From the NCBI GenBank assembly GCA_947467395.1, contig CANIIC010000012.1:1-45882 (forward strand): a DNA stretch of 45,882 nucleotides, written 5' to 3'. The position numbers and the translations under genes were made by a program. The notes below the pieces were generated by a model. The model did no database searches. It had not been told where the DNA came from and was given only the letters and a program-made list of their open reading frames with translations. Below, piece after piece: positions 9,567 to 18,315 of this stretch; the first letter of the stretch is position 1, and each line of letters starts with the position of its first letter. Source of the stretch: Bryobacterales bacterium (GTDB lineage: Bacteria > Acidobacteriota > Terriglobia > Bryobacterales > Bryobacteraceae).

Positions 9567-11687
9567 ATGCCAGCGGCGATGGAGGCCACATACCGGTCGG
9601 CTCAAACGTTCTTTGAGACCGCACTTCTGGGCATGCTGGCGTCTGGATACTTCGCGGTGCTGGGCTCCGGCGAACTGGACCTTCCCACCGCAGCGATCAT
9701 GTTTGCGGCGCTTTGTGCCCGAGCACTCCACATCGCCGGCGTGTGGCACTTCGAGTTTCCCCCGCGCCTGGCGACGTTCGCCGCCTTCGCGTACTTGGCG
9801 TTTTATCCCGCGGACGTCCTTTGGCTCTCGCATTCGTTCTTGACCGCCACCGTACACATGATCTTCTTCGTGGCCGTGGTCAAGATCCTGACCGCGAGTG
9901 CTCCGCGCGATTTCATCTCGCTTACGCTGATCGCCGGGATGGAGTTGCTCGCCGCCGCGTTGCTCTCCACGCATCTCAGTTTCTTCGCGTTCCTGGCCAC
10001 GTTTCTGCTGTGCGGCATTGCGACGTTCGTGGGCGGCGACGTTGTCCGCTCCATTCGGGCAGGCCGTCAGGTGTCCACCGGCGATCGAGCGAAGCTGCCT
10101 TGGCGTTTAACCGCAATCTCCTCCATCTTGTTCTGCGGAATCCTGGTAATGACCGCAGCCCTGTTCTTCGTTTTGCCGCGCACCGCTCGGGCTGCGTTCC
10201 AACGTTTCGTGCCCCAGCGTTATCACCTGTCTGGCTTCAGTTCGCAGATCGCATTAGGAGAGATCGGCGAGTTGAAGCAGAACAGTGCCCCGGTGCTGCA
10301 CATTCGCTCTTACGATGGTCGTCCGTTGGCCGCTCTGCATTGGCGCGGCTCGGCGTTAGCTACCTTTGATGGACAACGCTGGTTCAATCCCCCTGTTCGC
10401 GAGCAACGGCTCCGCGTGGACCAAGGCAGGATCGTGCTGCCGCAGGTGTCTTTCAGCCGTCCCGGACGCAGTATCGGCTACGAAGTTCAACTGAGTGAAA
10501 TCGCTCCGGACATGCTGTTCTTCGCCGGCACCCCGGAGACCATCAGCATCCAGGCACCGACCTTGTTCCGCTCCGCTGCCGGAGCGATCCGTGCGCCCCG
10601 GTTCGGAATGGCCGGCTTGCGTTACGGCGCATATAGTCGCATTGAGAACCAGTTCGCCGCTCCCACCGGGCCGGTGGTGCCGTTAGGTCCACGCGAACGC
10701 GAGACGCTGCTGCAATTGCCGAAACTGGATCCACGCGTCGCTGAACTTGCGCGCAACTGGGCCACCGGGACATCGAGCCCCGAGAGTATCGCCCAACGCA
10801 TCGAGGATCACTTTCACAAGGACTTCACCTACTCGCTCGCTGGTCTCCGGGAGGAAGTATCGGACCCTCTGGCGCACTTCCTGTTTGAGAGCAAGCAAGG
10901 ACATTGCGAATACTTCGCGTCGTCTATGGCCGTCATGCTCCGGACCCAAGGAATCCCCGCGCGAGTAGCCACCGGATTCCTGGGAGGTGAATTTAACCCG
11001 CTCTCCGGGTGGCAGGTGATTCGCGCCTCCGATGCGCACAGCTGGGTGGAAGCTTGGATCCCCGATCACGGTTGGATGATGTTCGACCCGACACCCGCTG
11101 ACTCATCCATCCCCCAGGACAACCTCTGGAGCCGAGCTTCTCTCGTCCTGGACGCCGCCGACCAGTTCTGGCGCGACTGGATCCTTAGCTACGATTTCGA
11201 CCATCAACTGGTGCTAGCATCCCGCATGCAGAATGCAGGGCGGGGAATCGCGAGCTCCCGCAATTGGTTCGATTGGAGCAGCGCACTGCCGCTCAACGCC
11301 GATGCTGCTCCGTGGTGGATTGTCGGACTGCTCGCAGGCGCAACCGTTCTGTTCCTCCTGATCAAAGCTCCAGCGTGGGGCAGGGTTTGGATCGCGGCAT
11401 GGCGGCAGCGCCGGAGACTGCGGCGCGCTACCAGCGGTCATGCGGACGCACCCGATGCGACGCTGCTGTACGAACGAATGTTGACGGTGCTCGCGGGCCG
11501 CGGGTATCAGAAGCCCTCGTGGGTCACGCCCCAGGAATTCGCTGCGGTGTTGCCGTCCTCGGAACTTTCACTCTTGGTCGCCGACCTGACCAACGCGTAT
11601 AATCAAGTGCGCTTCGGTGGCCAACCAGATGCTGCGCCGCGCATGGCCCATCTCCTCCAGCGCATCGAGAACATGCCAAGCGCCTAG
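9567..11687 (+). CDS. TgpA-like membrane protein with transglutaminase-like domain (DUF3488 type)
   Basis: Multiple N-terminal TMs; 'GHCEYFASSMAVMLRTQGIPARVATGF', 'DAHSWVEAWIPDHGWMMFDPTP' give the Cys-His-Asp triad; C-terminal TM and cytoplasmic tail. Confidence 0.9.
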   Translation: MPAAMEATYRSAQTFFETALLGMLASGYFAVLGSGELDLPTAAIMFAALCARALHIAGVWHFEFPPRLATFAAFAYLAFYPADVLWLSHSFLTATVHMIFFVAVVKILTASAPRDFISLTLIAGMELLAAALLSTHLSFFAFLATFLLCGIATFVGGDVVRSIRAGRQVSTGDRAKLPWRLTAISSILFCGILVMTAALFFVLPRTARAAFQRFVPQRYHLSGFSSQIALGEIGELKQNSAPVLHIRSYDGRPLAALHWRGSALATFDGQRWFNPPVREQRLRVDQGRIVLPQVSFSRPGRSIGYEVQLSEIAPDMLFFAGTPETISIQAPTLFRSAAGAIRAPRFGMAGLRYGAYSRIENQFAAPTGPVVPLGPRERETLLQLPKLDPRVAELARNWATGTSSPESIAQRIEDHFHKDFTYSLAGLREEVSDPLAHFLFESKQGHCEYFASSMAVMLRTQGIPARVATGFLGGEFNPLSGWQVIRASDAHSWVEAWIPDHGWMMFDPTPADSSIPQDNLWSRASLVLDAADQFWRDWILSYDFDHQLVLASRMQNAGRGIASSRNWFDWSSALPLNADAAPWWIVGLLAGATVLFLLIKAPAWGRVWIAAWRQRRRLRRATSGHADAPDATLLYERMLTVLAGRGYQKPSWVTPQEFAAVLPSSELSLLVADLTNAYNQVRFGGQPDAAPRMAHLLQRIENMPSA

Positions 11688-11691
11688 TCCC

Positions 11692-13284
11692 TTGCGAAAA
11701 TATCTTCCACTTCTGGCCGCAGTGCTGCTCACGATCCTCGGGTGTGACCGGGTGATGTCCACTTATAACGTCTTCAATGAAACCGAAGACGAGCCCGATC
11801 ACATCGCCTCCGGCATGGAGTTACTGCAGTTCGGAACCTACACCTATGAGCGACTGCATCCGCCCCTTGTCCGGCTCGCCGTAGCGTTGGGACCGTACCT
11901 CAACGGCAACCGCCTGGAAGTGCAGCGCGACGGGAACATCATCGGCGACACAATGGTCTTCCACGATGGTAGCCGTGCGCTTCATTCGACCGGCGACTAC
12001 TGGGGCTCGCTGCGCCTCGCGCGCATGGGCGTGCTCCCGTTTCTGATTCTCTTTTTCAGCGTGACCTTCGTGTGGGCTAGATCGCTCCACGGAGAATGGG
12101 CTGGAGTGATGGCCGTCGCACTGCTCTCGCTATTGCCACCCATCCTCGGCCACGCAGGCCTGGCAACACTCGATGTGCCCTGCGCGGCCACCGTGTTGCT
12201 CGCGCTCTTTCTGTTCACGCGCTGGCTAGACGCGCCAACAATGCGAGGAGCCGTGTTGGTGGGTATCGCCGTCGCAATTGCCTGGCTCACAAAGTTCTCT
12301 TCGATCGCCTTCCTCGGGGCTGGCTTCGCTCTCGCACTTGCCTGGACTCGCCCGAAGGTCGCATGGAAGCAAGTCGCCATCGCTGCGGTCGCTGGCATCG
12401 TCACCCTATGGGCCGGCTACGCGTTCTCCGTGCATCGTCTGGACGAGGCGTGGGGACCTCATCCGCGCATCGACACGATTCTGGAGCAGCATCCCTCCCT
12501 ACGGCCTGCCTTTCAACTCGCCATGACTACACCGCTTCCCCTGACCGAACTGGTGATCGGCGTGCGGGATCTTGGGCGGAAGAATGAGCTTGGTCATGAG
12601 TCCTACCTGCTAGGCGAATCGAGACGCACGGGATGGTGGTCGTTCTTTCCCGTTGTTCTGGGTGTGAAGACTCCGCTCGGGTTCTTGCTGCTAGCTCTGG
12701 CCGGACTCGTCGTCACGCTTCGGACTCAGAACAAACTACCGGCTCTGTACGCACTGGCGATCTTCGCAGTCTGTGTTGTCTCACGAATCGATCTTGGTGT
12801 ACGCCACATCCTGCCGATCTACCCGCTACTCGCGATGTGCGCCGCGCCGCTCATCGTGAACATTTCTCCGCGTTGGGTCTTGTTGCCCTCGTTGCTGTTC
12901 GCTTGGACGGCGATGGACTCTGTCCGCGCGCATCCGGACTATCTCGCGCACTTCAACGAAATCGCGGGCAATCAGCCCGAACGCATCCTCGCTGAATCGG
13001 ACCTCGACTGGGGGCAGGATCTGGATCGACTCGCCAAGCGTCTACGCTCGCTGCAAGTCCCATCCGTTTCTATCCGTTATTTCGGCTCGGCGCTATTGGA
13101 GGAATCCGGCTTGCCTGAGGTTCACGCGCTGGATCCCCGAACGCCCACCACTGGCTGGATCGCCATCAGTGCACATTACCTATACCTGGAACATGCAATC
13201 GACGGTTCCTATGACTGGCTGAAGCGTTACGAGCCCCGTCAGCACATCGGGAAGTCGATAGACTTGTTCTACATCCCCGAATGA
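11692..13284 (+). CDS. Membrane glycosyltransferase, family 39/ArnT-like
   Basis: 'NVFNETEDEPDHIASGMELLQFG' near the N-terminus, many TMs; TTG start at 11692 (ORF track start overlaps upstream gene). Confidence 0.8.
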   Translation: MRKYLPLLAAVLLTILGCDRVMSTYNVFNETEDEPDHIASGMELLQFGTYTYERLHPPLVRLAVALGPYLNGNRLEVQRDGNIIGDTMVFHDGSRALHSTGDYWGSLRLARMGVLPFLILFFSVTFVWARSLHGEWAGVMAVALLSLLPPILGHAGLATLDVPCAATVLLALFLFTRWLDAPTMRGAVLVGIAVAIAWLTKFSSIAFLGAGFALALAWTRPKVAWKQVAIAAVAGIVTLWAGYAFSVHRLDEAWGPHPRIDTILEQHPSLRPAFQLAMTTPLPLTELVIGVRDLGRKNELGHESYLLGESRRTGWWSFFPVVLGVKTPLGFLLLALAGLVVTLRTQNKLPALYALAIFAVCVVSRIDLGVRHILPIYPLLAMCAAPLIVNISPRWVLLPSLLFAWTAMDSVRAHPDYLAHFNEIAGNQPERILAESDLDWGQDLDRLAKRLRSLQVPSVSIRYFGSALLEESGLPEVHALDPRTPTTGWIAISAHYLYLEHAIDGSYDWLKRYEPRQHIGKSIDLFYIPE

Positions 13285-14597
13285 GCAGCGCACCGTACAG
13301 TAAGCAGGAACAGCGCGGGTGGTGTCTATACGACGCCGCAAACTCCGTCTTCGCCACTTCGGCAATCGCGTTGTTCCTGGGCCCCTACGTCGGCAGCCTG
13401 GCGAAGGCCGCGGCCGACAGCACCGGTTACGTGCACCCGCTCGGTATTCCCATGCTGGCCGAAGCCTTCTGGGGCTACCTCGTGGGATTCTCGGTCTTCA
13501 CGCAAGCGCTCTTCCTGCCCATCGTAGGAGCCTTGGCAGATTTCAGTCGCAAGAAACGTGAGTGGCTCGCAGGAACCGCCCTCCTCGGATCTTGTGCCGC
13601 CGCTTCGATGTTCTTCCTCGAAGGCTCGAACTATTTGTTGGCTGCAGCGTTGTTCATCGTCGGCAATGGCTGCTTCGGCGCCTCAATTGTGGTCTACAAT
13701 TCGTTCCTACCCGAAATCGCCCCGCCCGATGAGCGAGACAGTTTGTCCTCCAAAGGTTGGGCGCTCGGTTATGGAGCCGGCTGCTTCATGCTGGTGGCGC
13801 ACCTTATCCTGCTGAACCAAGCCGCGAACCTCGGCATCAGCCAAACTATGGCCGTGCGCATCGCCCTTTTCTCTACGGGCGTATGGTGGCTGCTGTTCAC
13901 GATTCCGGTCTTCCGCGCACTCCGAAATCGTGGGACACCGCGCCATGTACCCAAAGGAGTGTCCGTCATCTCGCTCGCCTTCGGACAGCTGCTATATACG
14001 TTGAAGCACATGCGCCAATATCCGAACACGATCAAGTTCCTCATCGGCTACCTGCTCTATAACGACGCGATTCAAACCGTCTTCCTGCAAGCCGCCGTGT
14101 TCGGAAAGTTTGAGCTGGGTCTCGACAACAGCCAGCTCGCCATCACCATCCTGATTTCGAACTTGGTCGGGATCGCCGGAGCTCTCCTGTTCAATAAACT
14201 GGCCCAGCGGATCACGCCCAAAGGTGCCATTATCGTCACCCTGTTCATCTGGATGTCACTGCTGGTCTACGCCTACGCATTCGTCCACAACGTCACGGAG
14301 TTCTACATCATGGGCGCTGCGGCCGGCTTGGTGATGGGCGGGAGCCAAGCGCTGAGCCGCTCGATCTTCGCACAGTTGGTTCCACACGGCAAAGAAGCCG
14401 AATACTTCAGCATCTACGAAGTCGGCGACAAAGGCACCAGTTGGTTGGGACCGCCAGCCTTCGGCCTCGCGCTGCAGTTCACCGGCAGTTACCGCGTGGC
14501 GATCCTCTCGCTGATCATCTTCTTCCTGGCGGGATTAGGAGTTCTGTCCCAGACGGATGTGAAGCAGGGCGAATGGGACGTGTTGAAAAGCGCCTGA
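13281..14597 (+). CDS. MFS transporter, UMF1/Atg22-like
   Basis: 'RGWCLYDAANSVFATSAIALFLGPYV' N-terminal signature; 12 TMs; ATGA overlap with upstream gene. Confidence 0.85.
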   Translation: MSSAPYSKQEQRGWCLYDAANSVFATSAIALFLGPYVGSLAKAAADSTGYVHPLGIPMLAEAFWGYLVGFSVFTQALFLPIVGALADFSRKKREWLAGTALLGSCAAASMFFLEGSNYLLAAALFIVGNGCFGASIVVYNSFLPEIAPPDERDSLSSKGWALGYGAGCFMLVAHLILLNQAANLGISQTMAVRIALFSTGVWWLLFTIPVFRALRNRGTPRHVPKGVSVISLAFGQLLYTLKHMRQYPNTIKFLIGYLLYNDAIQTVFLQAAVFGKFELGLDNSQLAITILISNLVGIAGALLFNKLAQRITPKGAIIVTLFIWMSLLVYAYAFVHNVTEFYIMGAAAGLVMGGSQALSRSIFAQLVPHGKEAEYFSIYEVGDKGTSWLGPPAFGLALQFTGSYRVAILSLIIFFLAGLGVLSQTDVKQGEWDVLKSA

Positions 14598-15075
14598 TGC
14601 GAGCTTGGTTCTTTGCGTCCCGGAACACGTAGACGGCGACGATACACAGCAAACACGCGGCGGCTACCAGTATCCGCAATGAACGCCGCCAGCGCGGCAC
14701 TGGGGCTTCTTCCTCGCGAATCGCGACCACTTCGGCTATACGCTCGGCACGTACGCGGGGCCCGTCCGCCGGACGCAGCTCAATCACCTGACGATCCACC
14801 GGCCTCGCCCGGCCATCGACCGCTTCCAGTCGTTTCAGCAAGGTCACTAATCCCACGGGAGCTTCGGCGTTTTCCGCCTGTCCGAACACGCGTCGCGGGA
14901 TACTCAGTTCCGCACTGGTGGCCGCGTTGAGGACGATCACTTCGTCCCACGTGACGCGATGCAACGTCCACTCATTTGGCCCCGCATCCGCGATCGCCGG
15001 AGCGAAGCGGAAACGTCTGCGTGCCAGTTCAGGCACCCACGAAGGCAACGGACCCGCACTCAGCGGCGTGGACAT
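14515..15075 (-). CDS. Hypothetical single-TM protein
   Basis: 186-aa ORF with TM 'RILVAAACLLCIVAVYVF'; preceded by TACAAT-N6-ATG; 3' end overlaps the convergent MFS gene by 83 bp. Confidence 0.65.
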   Translation of the reverse strand: MSTPLSAGPLPSWVPELARRRFRFAPAIADAGPNEWTLHRVTWDEVIVLNAATSAELSIPRRVFGQAENAEAPVGLVTLLKRLEAVDGRARPVDRQVIELRPADGPRVRAERIAEVVAIREEEAPVPRWRRSLRILVAAACLLCIVAVYVFRDAKNQARIRRFSTRPIRPASHPSGTELLIPPGRR

Positions 15076-15079
15076 GCCC

Positions 15080-16471
15080 CTATTGTAGGCGCTGTGAAAT
15101 CGCGATGCAGTCGCTCAAACCGTTGGCGAGGGCCGGCACGCCATCAATCATTATTGGTGGATTCACAACCGGGTTTGGAGACGCACAGATCGCACGAACG
15201 GTGTCCGACGTGCGCTGCCAAAAGGCCAGATCATGCTGGACCGCTGCAAAGTGAAACACTAGCAACGCCGCGCTCACTGCTAACGTTTCCCGCTTGGGCA
15301 GGCCTGCACTCGCGAAGGCCAGCAGCAAACAGAACCAGATCGAAGGCAAATACAGCAGGCGTCCGCCCGAAAGATCTGCCGCGCCGCCCAACAAATGAAG
15401 CGGGGGCAAAATCGACAGGCCCAAGCCCAGCAGCATCCACCGAACCTGTGGAGTTCCGCCACGCCACGCCAGCCACAACAACGCCCCAATGTAGACGATC
15501 CCCAAGATGCCAACCACCACCGAAGGATCGATAGACCAGTTGATCGGGAACACCAACGACGTCCACAAGCGTACGAAGACAGCCTTCGCCGTGGTGCTGA
15601 ACTTCAAGGAATAAAACGCGGCTTCGCCGGACGATTCTCGATACCCACCAATACCGCCAAGCAGCATCCACCGATACACGAACGCCGCTGCCGTCAGGCC
15701 CGCGTAAGGTGCCACCGACGCCCAGGAGCGGCGTTCCCACCGCGCCACGATCGCCACCAGAAGCGGCAGCACGTAGGCTGCTTCTTTGCTCCAGAGCGCA
15801 GCCAACGCCAGCACCAGTGCAACTGCGGTGTTCCTGCCATAAAACAGCAACGTACCCAGCGTGAACATCGCGGCGAGCAGATCGAAGCGTCCCGCGATCC
15901 AAACTGCAGCTTCGAGATGCGTTCCATGCAGCGCAAATAGGCAGCCCGCCAGTAGTGCAACGCCCAAATTCGCACGCAAACGGCGAGCGAGCAACGCCAC
16001 TAGCACCGCGTTGACCGCGTGCAGGCACAGTGCCGACGCGTGCCACCACAGCGGATCGAATCGCGCGATCCAAGCGTTGATCGTCAGCGACACGTATCCC
16101 AACGGTCGGAAGAATCCATCGCCGCCGGCTGAGGTGAACACGCTGGCCGAGAACGTCTGGGCCTGCCGCACCAGAATAAAGTCGTCGGAAACAAAATACA
16201 CTCGCAACGCCGGGAACAGTGCCACCATCGCCAGCAAGGCAACCGTTCGCAGCATCCACGGCGAGTAACTCTCTGCCTCAGGCACCGGACGGCAACGCCA
16301 CGCCAGCAGCGCGACCACCAGCATTCCGAACACGCCCTCCGGATTCAACGGAGCGTTCACAGCGATCCCCGCCACCGAATACGGCCCCAGCACCAACCGA
16401 GCGCCCACCACCGCACCCAGGCACGCCGCAGCCGCCCACAAGCTGATTCGAATCGCGTTCAAGCCCTCCAT
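15080..16471 (-). CDS. Polytopic membrane protein, probable glycosyltransferase (GT39/DUF-type)
   Basis: About ten hydrophobic segments; 'VSDDFILVRQ' and 'FFRPLGYVSLTINAWIARFDPLWWHASALCLHAVNAVLVALLARRL' typical of this class. Start chosen at MEGLNAIR. Confidence 0.75.
   Translation of the reverse strand: MEGLNAIRISLWAAAACLGAVVGARLVLGPYSVAGIAVNAPLNPEGVFGMLVVALLAWRCRPVPEAESYSPWMLRTVALLAMVALFPALRVYFVSDDFILVRQAQTFSASVFTSAGGDGFFRPLGYVSLTINAWIARFDPLWWHASALCLHAVNAVLVALLARRLRANLGVALLAGCLFALHGTHLEAAVWIAGRFDLLAAMFTLGTLLFYGRNTAVALVLALAALWSKEAAYVLPLLVAIVARWERRSWASVAPYAGLTAAAFVYRWMLLGGIGGYRESSGEAAFYSLKFSTTAKAVFVRLWTSLVFPINWSIDPSVVVGILGIVYIGALLWLAWRGGTPQVRWMLLGLGLSILPPLHLLGGAADLSGGRLLYLPSIWFCLLLAFASAGLPKRETLAVSAALLVFHFAAVQHDLAFWQRTSDTVRAICASPNPVVNPPIMIDGVPALANGLSDCIAISQRLQ
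15082..15087 (-). promoter_or_regulatory. -10-like TACAAT, 6 nt before ATG 15075
   Basis: On - strand: TACAAT-AGGGGC-ATG. Confidence 0.5.
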
Positions 16472-16569
16472 TGTCGCCCAACTCTCCTGCGAGGCCCTAG
16501 CTGGTACTAGGTTATTAAGAGTACTGCTTTCCCGGGCGTCAGGGCGCATACTGTCCGTTCGGAGGGAAT

Positions 16570-17484
16570 ATGTCCAGTCACGCACAAGCCCGACTTCGCA
16601 TCCTTCGCACCCTAGACGGGTTGCCGGAGGGAGCCCCAGGCGACATCACGGTCATCTTGGATGGTAGCGGCAGTCCCGAATCCAGACTTCCCGCGAGATT
16701 CGTAGCGCACCTAGGCAGCGGCGCTCTCAAGGTCGAAGTCAGGGTCGCTATAGGCGCGGGTACGGTGGTTGGACTCGCCGGACAACTACAGGGTCCTGAC
16801 GGCCTCGATCCGGTATTGGGACAATTCCGCGTCTTATCATGCTTGCTGTCGGGCATCGGCAAATATCAGGCCAGCCTCGAACCCCATACCCCAGAGGGTT
16901 CGACTTCCGAGCCTCCCCCATCCAGCCGCCGCGAAACATCCGGCTGCGACTATTACGAGATCCTCCAGGTCAGCCGGACCGCCCATCTCGATACGATCCA
17001 TCGCGTGTTCCATCTGCTTGCACAGCGCTACCATCCCGACAATAGGGAGACTGGAGACGAGGAGAAGTTCCGTCTGGCGGTGGAAGCCCACACTGTGTTG
17101 AGCGATAGTGAACGTCGCGCCGCACATGACGTGCAGCTCGCCGAAGAAGATCGTGGCCGCTTGCGCATCTTCGACACCATCGAGAACACGGAGGGCGTTC
17201 AGGCCGAGCTCCGGAAACGACGCGGCATTCTGCGGCTGCTCTACACCCGGCGCATCACCAACCCTCGGGACCCAGCGCTGCGGGGACGCGACTTCGTGCA
17301 AATGCTGGGCTGCCCACCCGAGCATCTGGAATTCGCCTTCTGGTTCCTCAAGGAAAACAAGCTGGTGCAGCGCGCCGATAACAACGCGTTCGAGATTACC
17401 TGGCAAGGAGTGGAGGCGTTTGAAGCGATGGAACAGAATTACAGCGAGAAACAGCCGCTCCGGCTACCAGCGCCTGCGTTCTAG
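16570..17484 (+). CDS. J-domain protein with N-terminal PilZ-like region and C-terminal winged-helix-like region
   Basis: J-domain 'DYYEILQVSRTAHLDTIHRVFHLLAQRYHPDNRETGDEEKFRLAVEAHTVLSDSERRAAHD' with HPD; GGAGGG ribosome-binding site before ATG. Confidence 0.85.
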   Translation: MSSHAQARLRILRTLDGLPEGAPGDITVILDGSGSPESRLPARFVAHLGSGALKVEVRVAIGAGTVVGLAGQLQGPDGLDPVLGQFRVLSCLLSGIGKYQASLEPHTPEGSTSEPPPSSRRETSGCDYYEILQVSRTAHLDTIHRVFHLLAQRYHPDNRETGDEEKFRLAVEAHTVLSDSERRAAHDVQLAEEDRGRLRIFDTIENTEGVQAELRKRRGILRLLYTRRITNPRDPALRGRDFVQMLGCPPEHLEFAFWFLKENKLVQRADNNAFEITWQGVEAFEAMEQNYSEKQPLRLPAPAF

Positions 17485-18251
17485 CGCCAGCTGCGGCTCT
17501 GATTGCGGCACAACATGTCCGTCAGAGTGACGAATTTGTAGCCACGGTCGATGAGGCGCGGAATCAGGAACTCCACGGCTTCGATCGTCGGCCGGATGTC
17601 GGGCGAAGGAATTGTTCCCCGTCCGTCATGCAGGCAGAGGATCGAACCGTTCTGTACGCGGCTCAACATCAGGCGAGCCACCCGGGGACCCGACCATTTC
17701 CAGTCGCGGCCGATCACCGTCCACATCACTCCGGTCAAACCCAATTTTTCCTGCGCGCCACGCAACCCGAACCAGCGGACCCCGTAAGGCGGCCGGAACC
17801 ACCGCGGACGAACCCCGGTGACGGTACGGATCGACTGCTGCGCCATCGCCAGCTCACGATAAATGTGCTCGGGCGAATGGAAGTGCAGGTAGTTGTGAGA
17901 CTCGGTGTGATTACCCAGATCGTGACCCTGCGCCAGTACTTCGCGCGTGATCTCCGGAAACCGGCGAACATTACGGCCACACATAAAGAATGTGCCCTTA
18001 ACATTATGTTCAGCCAGGACTTCAAGCAGAGCCGGCGTGGACATACTGGGCCCGTCATCGAAGGTCAGGGCGATCTCCGGCTTGTCCGGATCCCCACGGT
18101 AGATCGACGGGGCCAGAATCTCTGCCGACCGTCCACGCACGGCGTACGTCATCAATCCGGCAGCGGAAGCCGCCCCGGCTGTGGCCAAACTCGTGATGGT
18201 CTCTTGATCGATCAGCATGTACGCGGACAATCTCTCAGCATCATGGCACAA
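17481..18251 (-). CDS. Polysaccharide deacetylase (CE4)
   Basis: 'EIALTFDDGPSMSTPALLEVL', 'LGNHTESHNYLHFH', 'FRPPYG' NodB-homology motifs. Confidence 0.92.
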   Translation of the reverse strand: MCHDAERLSAYMLIDQETITSLATAGAASAAGLMTYAVRGRSAEILAPSIYRGDPDKPEIALTFDDGPSMSTPALLEVLAEHNVKGTFFMCGRNVRRFPEITREVLAQGHDLGNHTESHNYLHFHSPEHIYRELAMAQQSIRTVTGVRPRWFRPPYGVRWFGLRGAQEKLGLTGVMWTVIGRDWKWSGPRVARLMLSRVQNGSILCLHDGRGTIPSPDIRPTIEAVEFLIPRLIDRGYKFVTLTDMLCRNQSRSWR

Positions 18252-18315
18252 ACTCTGAGAATACCAAGTCCCCTCAGAGTACTCCTACGTCTAGTACTAC
18301 CACAGGACCTTTGAA

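Noticed and set aside
15231-16259. 342-aa same-strand alternative-frame ORF inside the membrane glycosyltransferase
   Set aside because: Overlaps a polytopic membrane ORF with a coherent TM pattern; composition (Gly/Arg/Trp-rich) is that of an out-of-frame reading.
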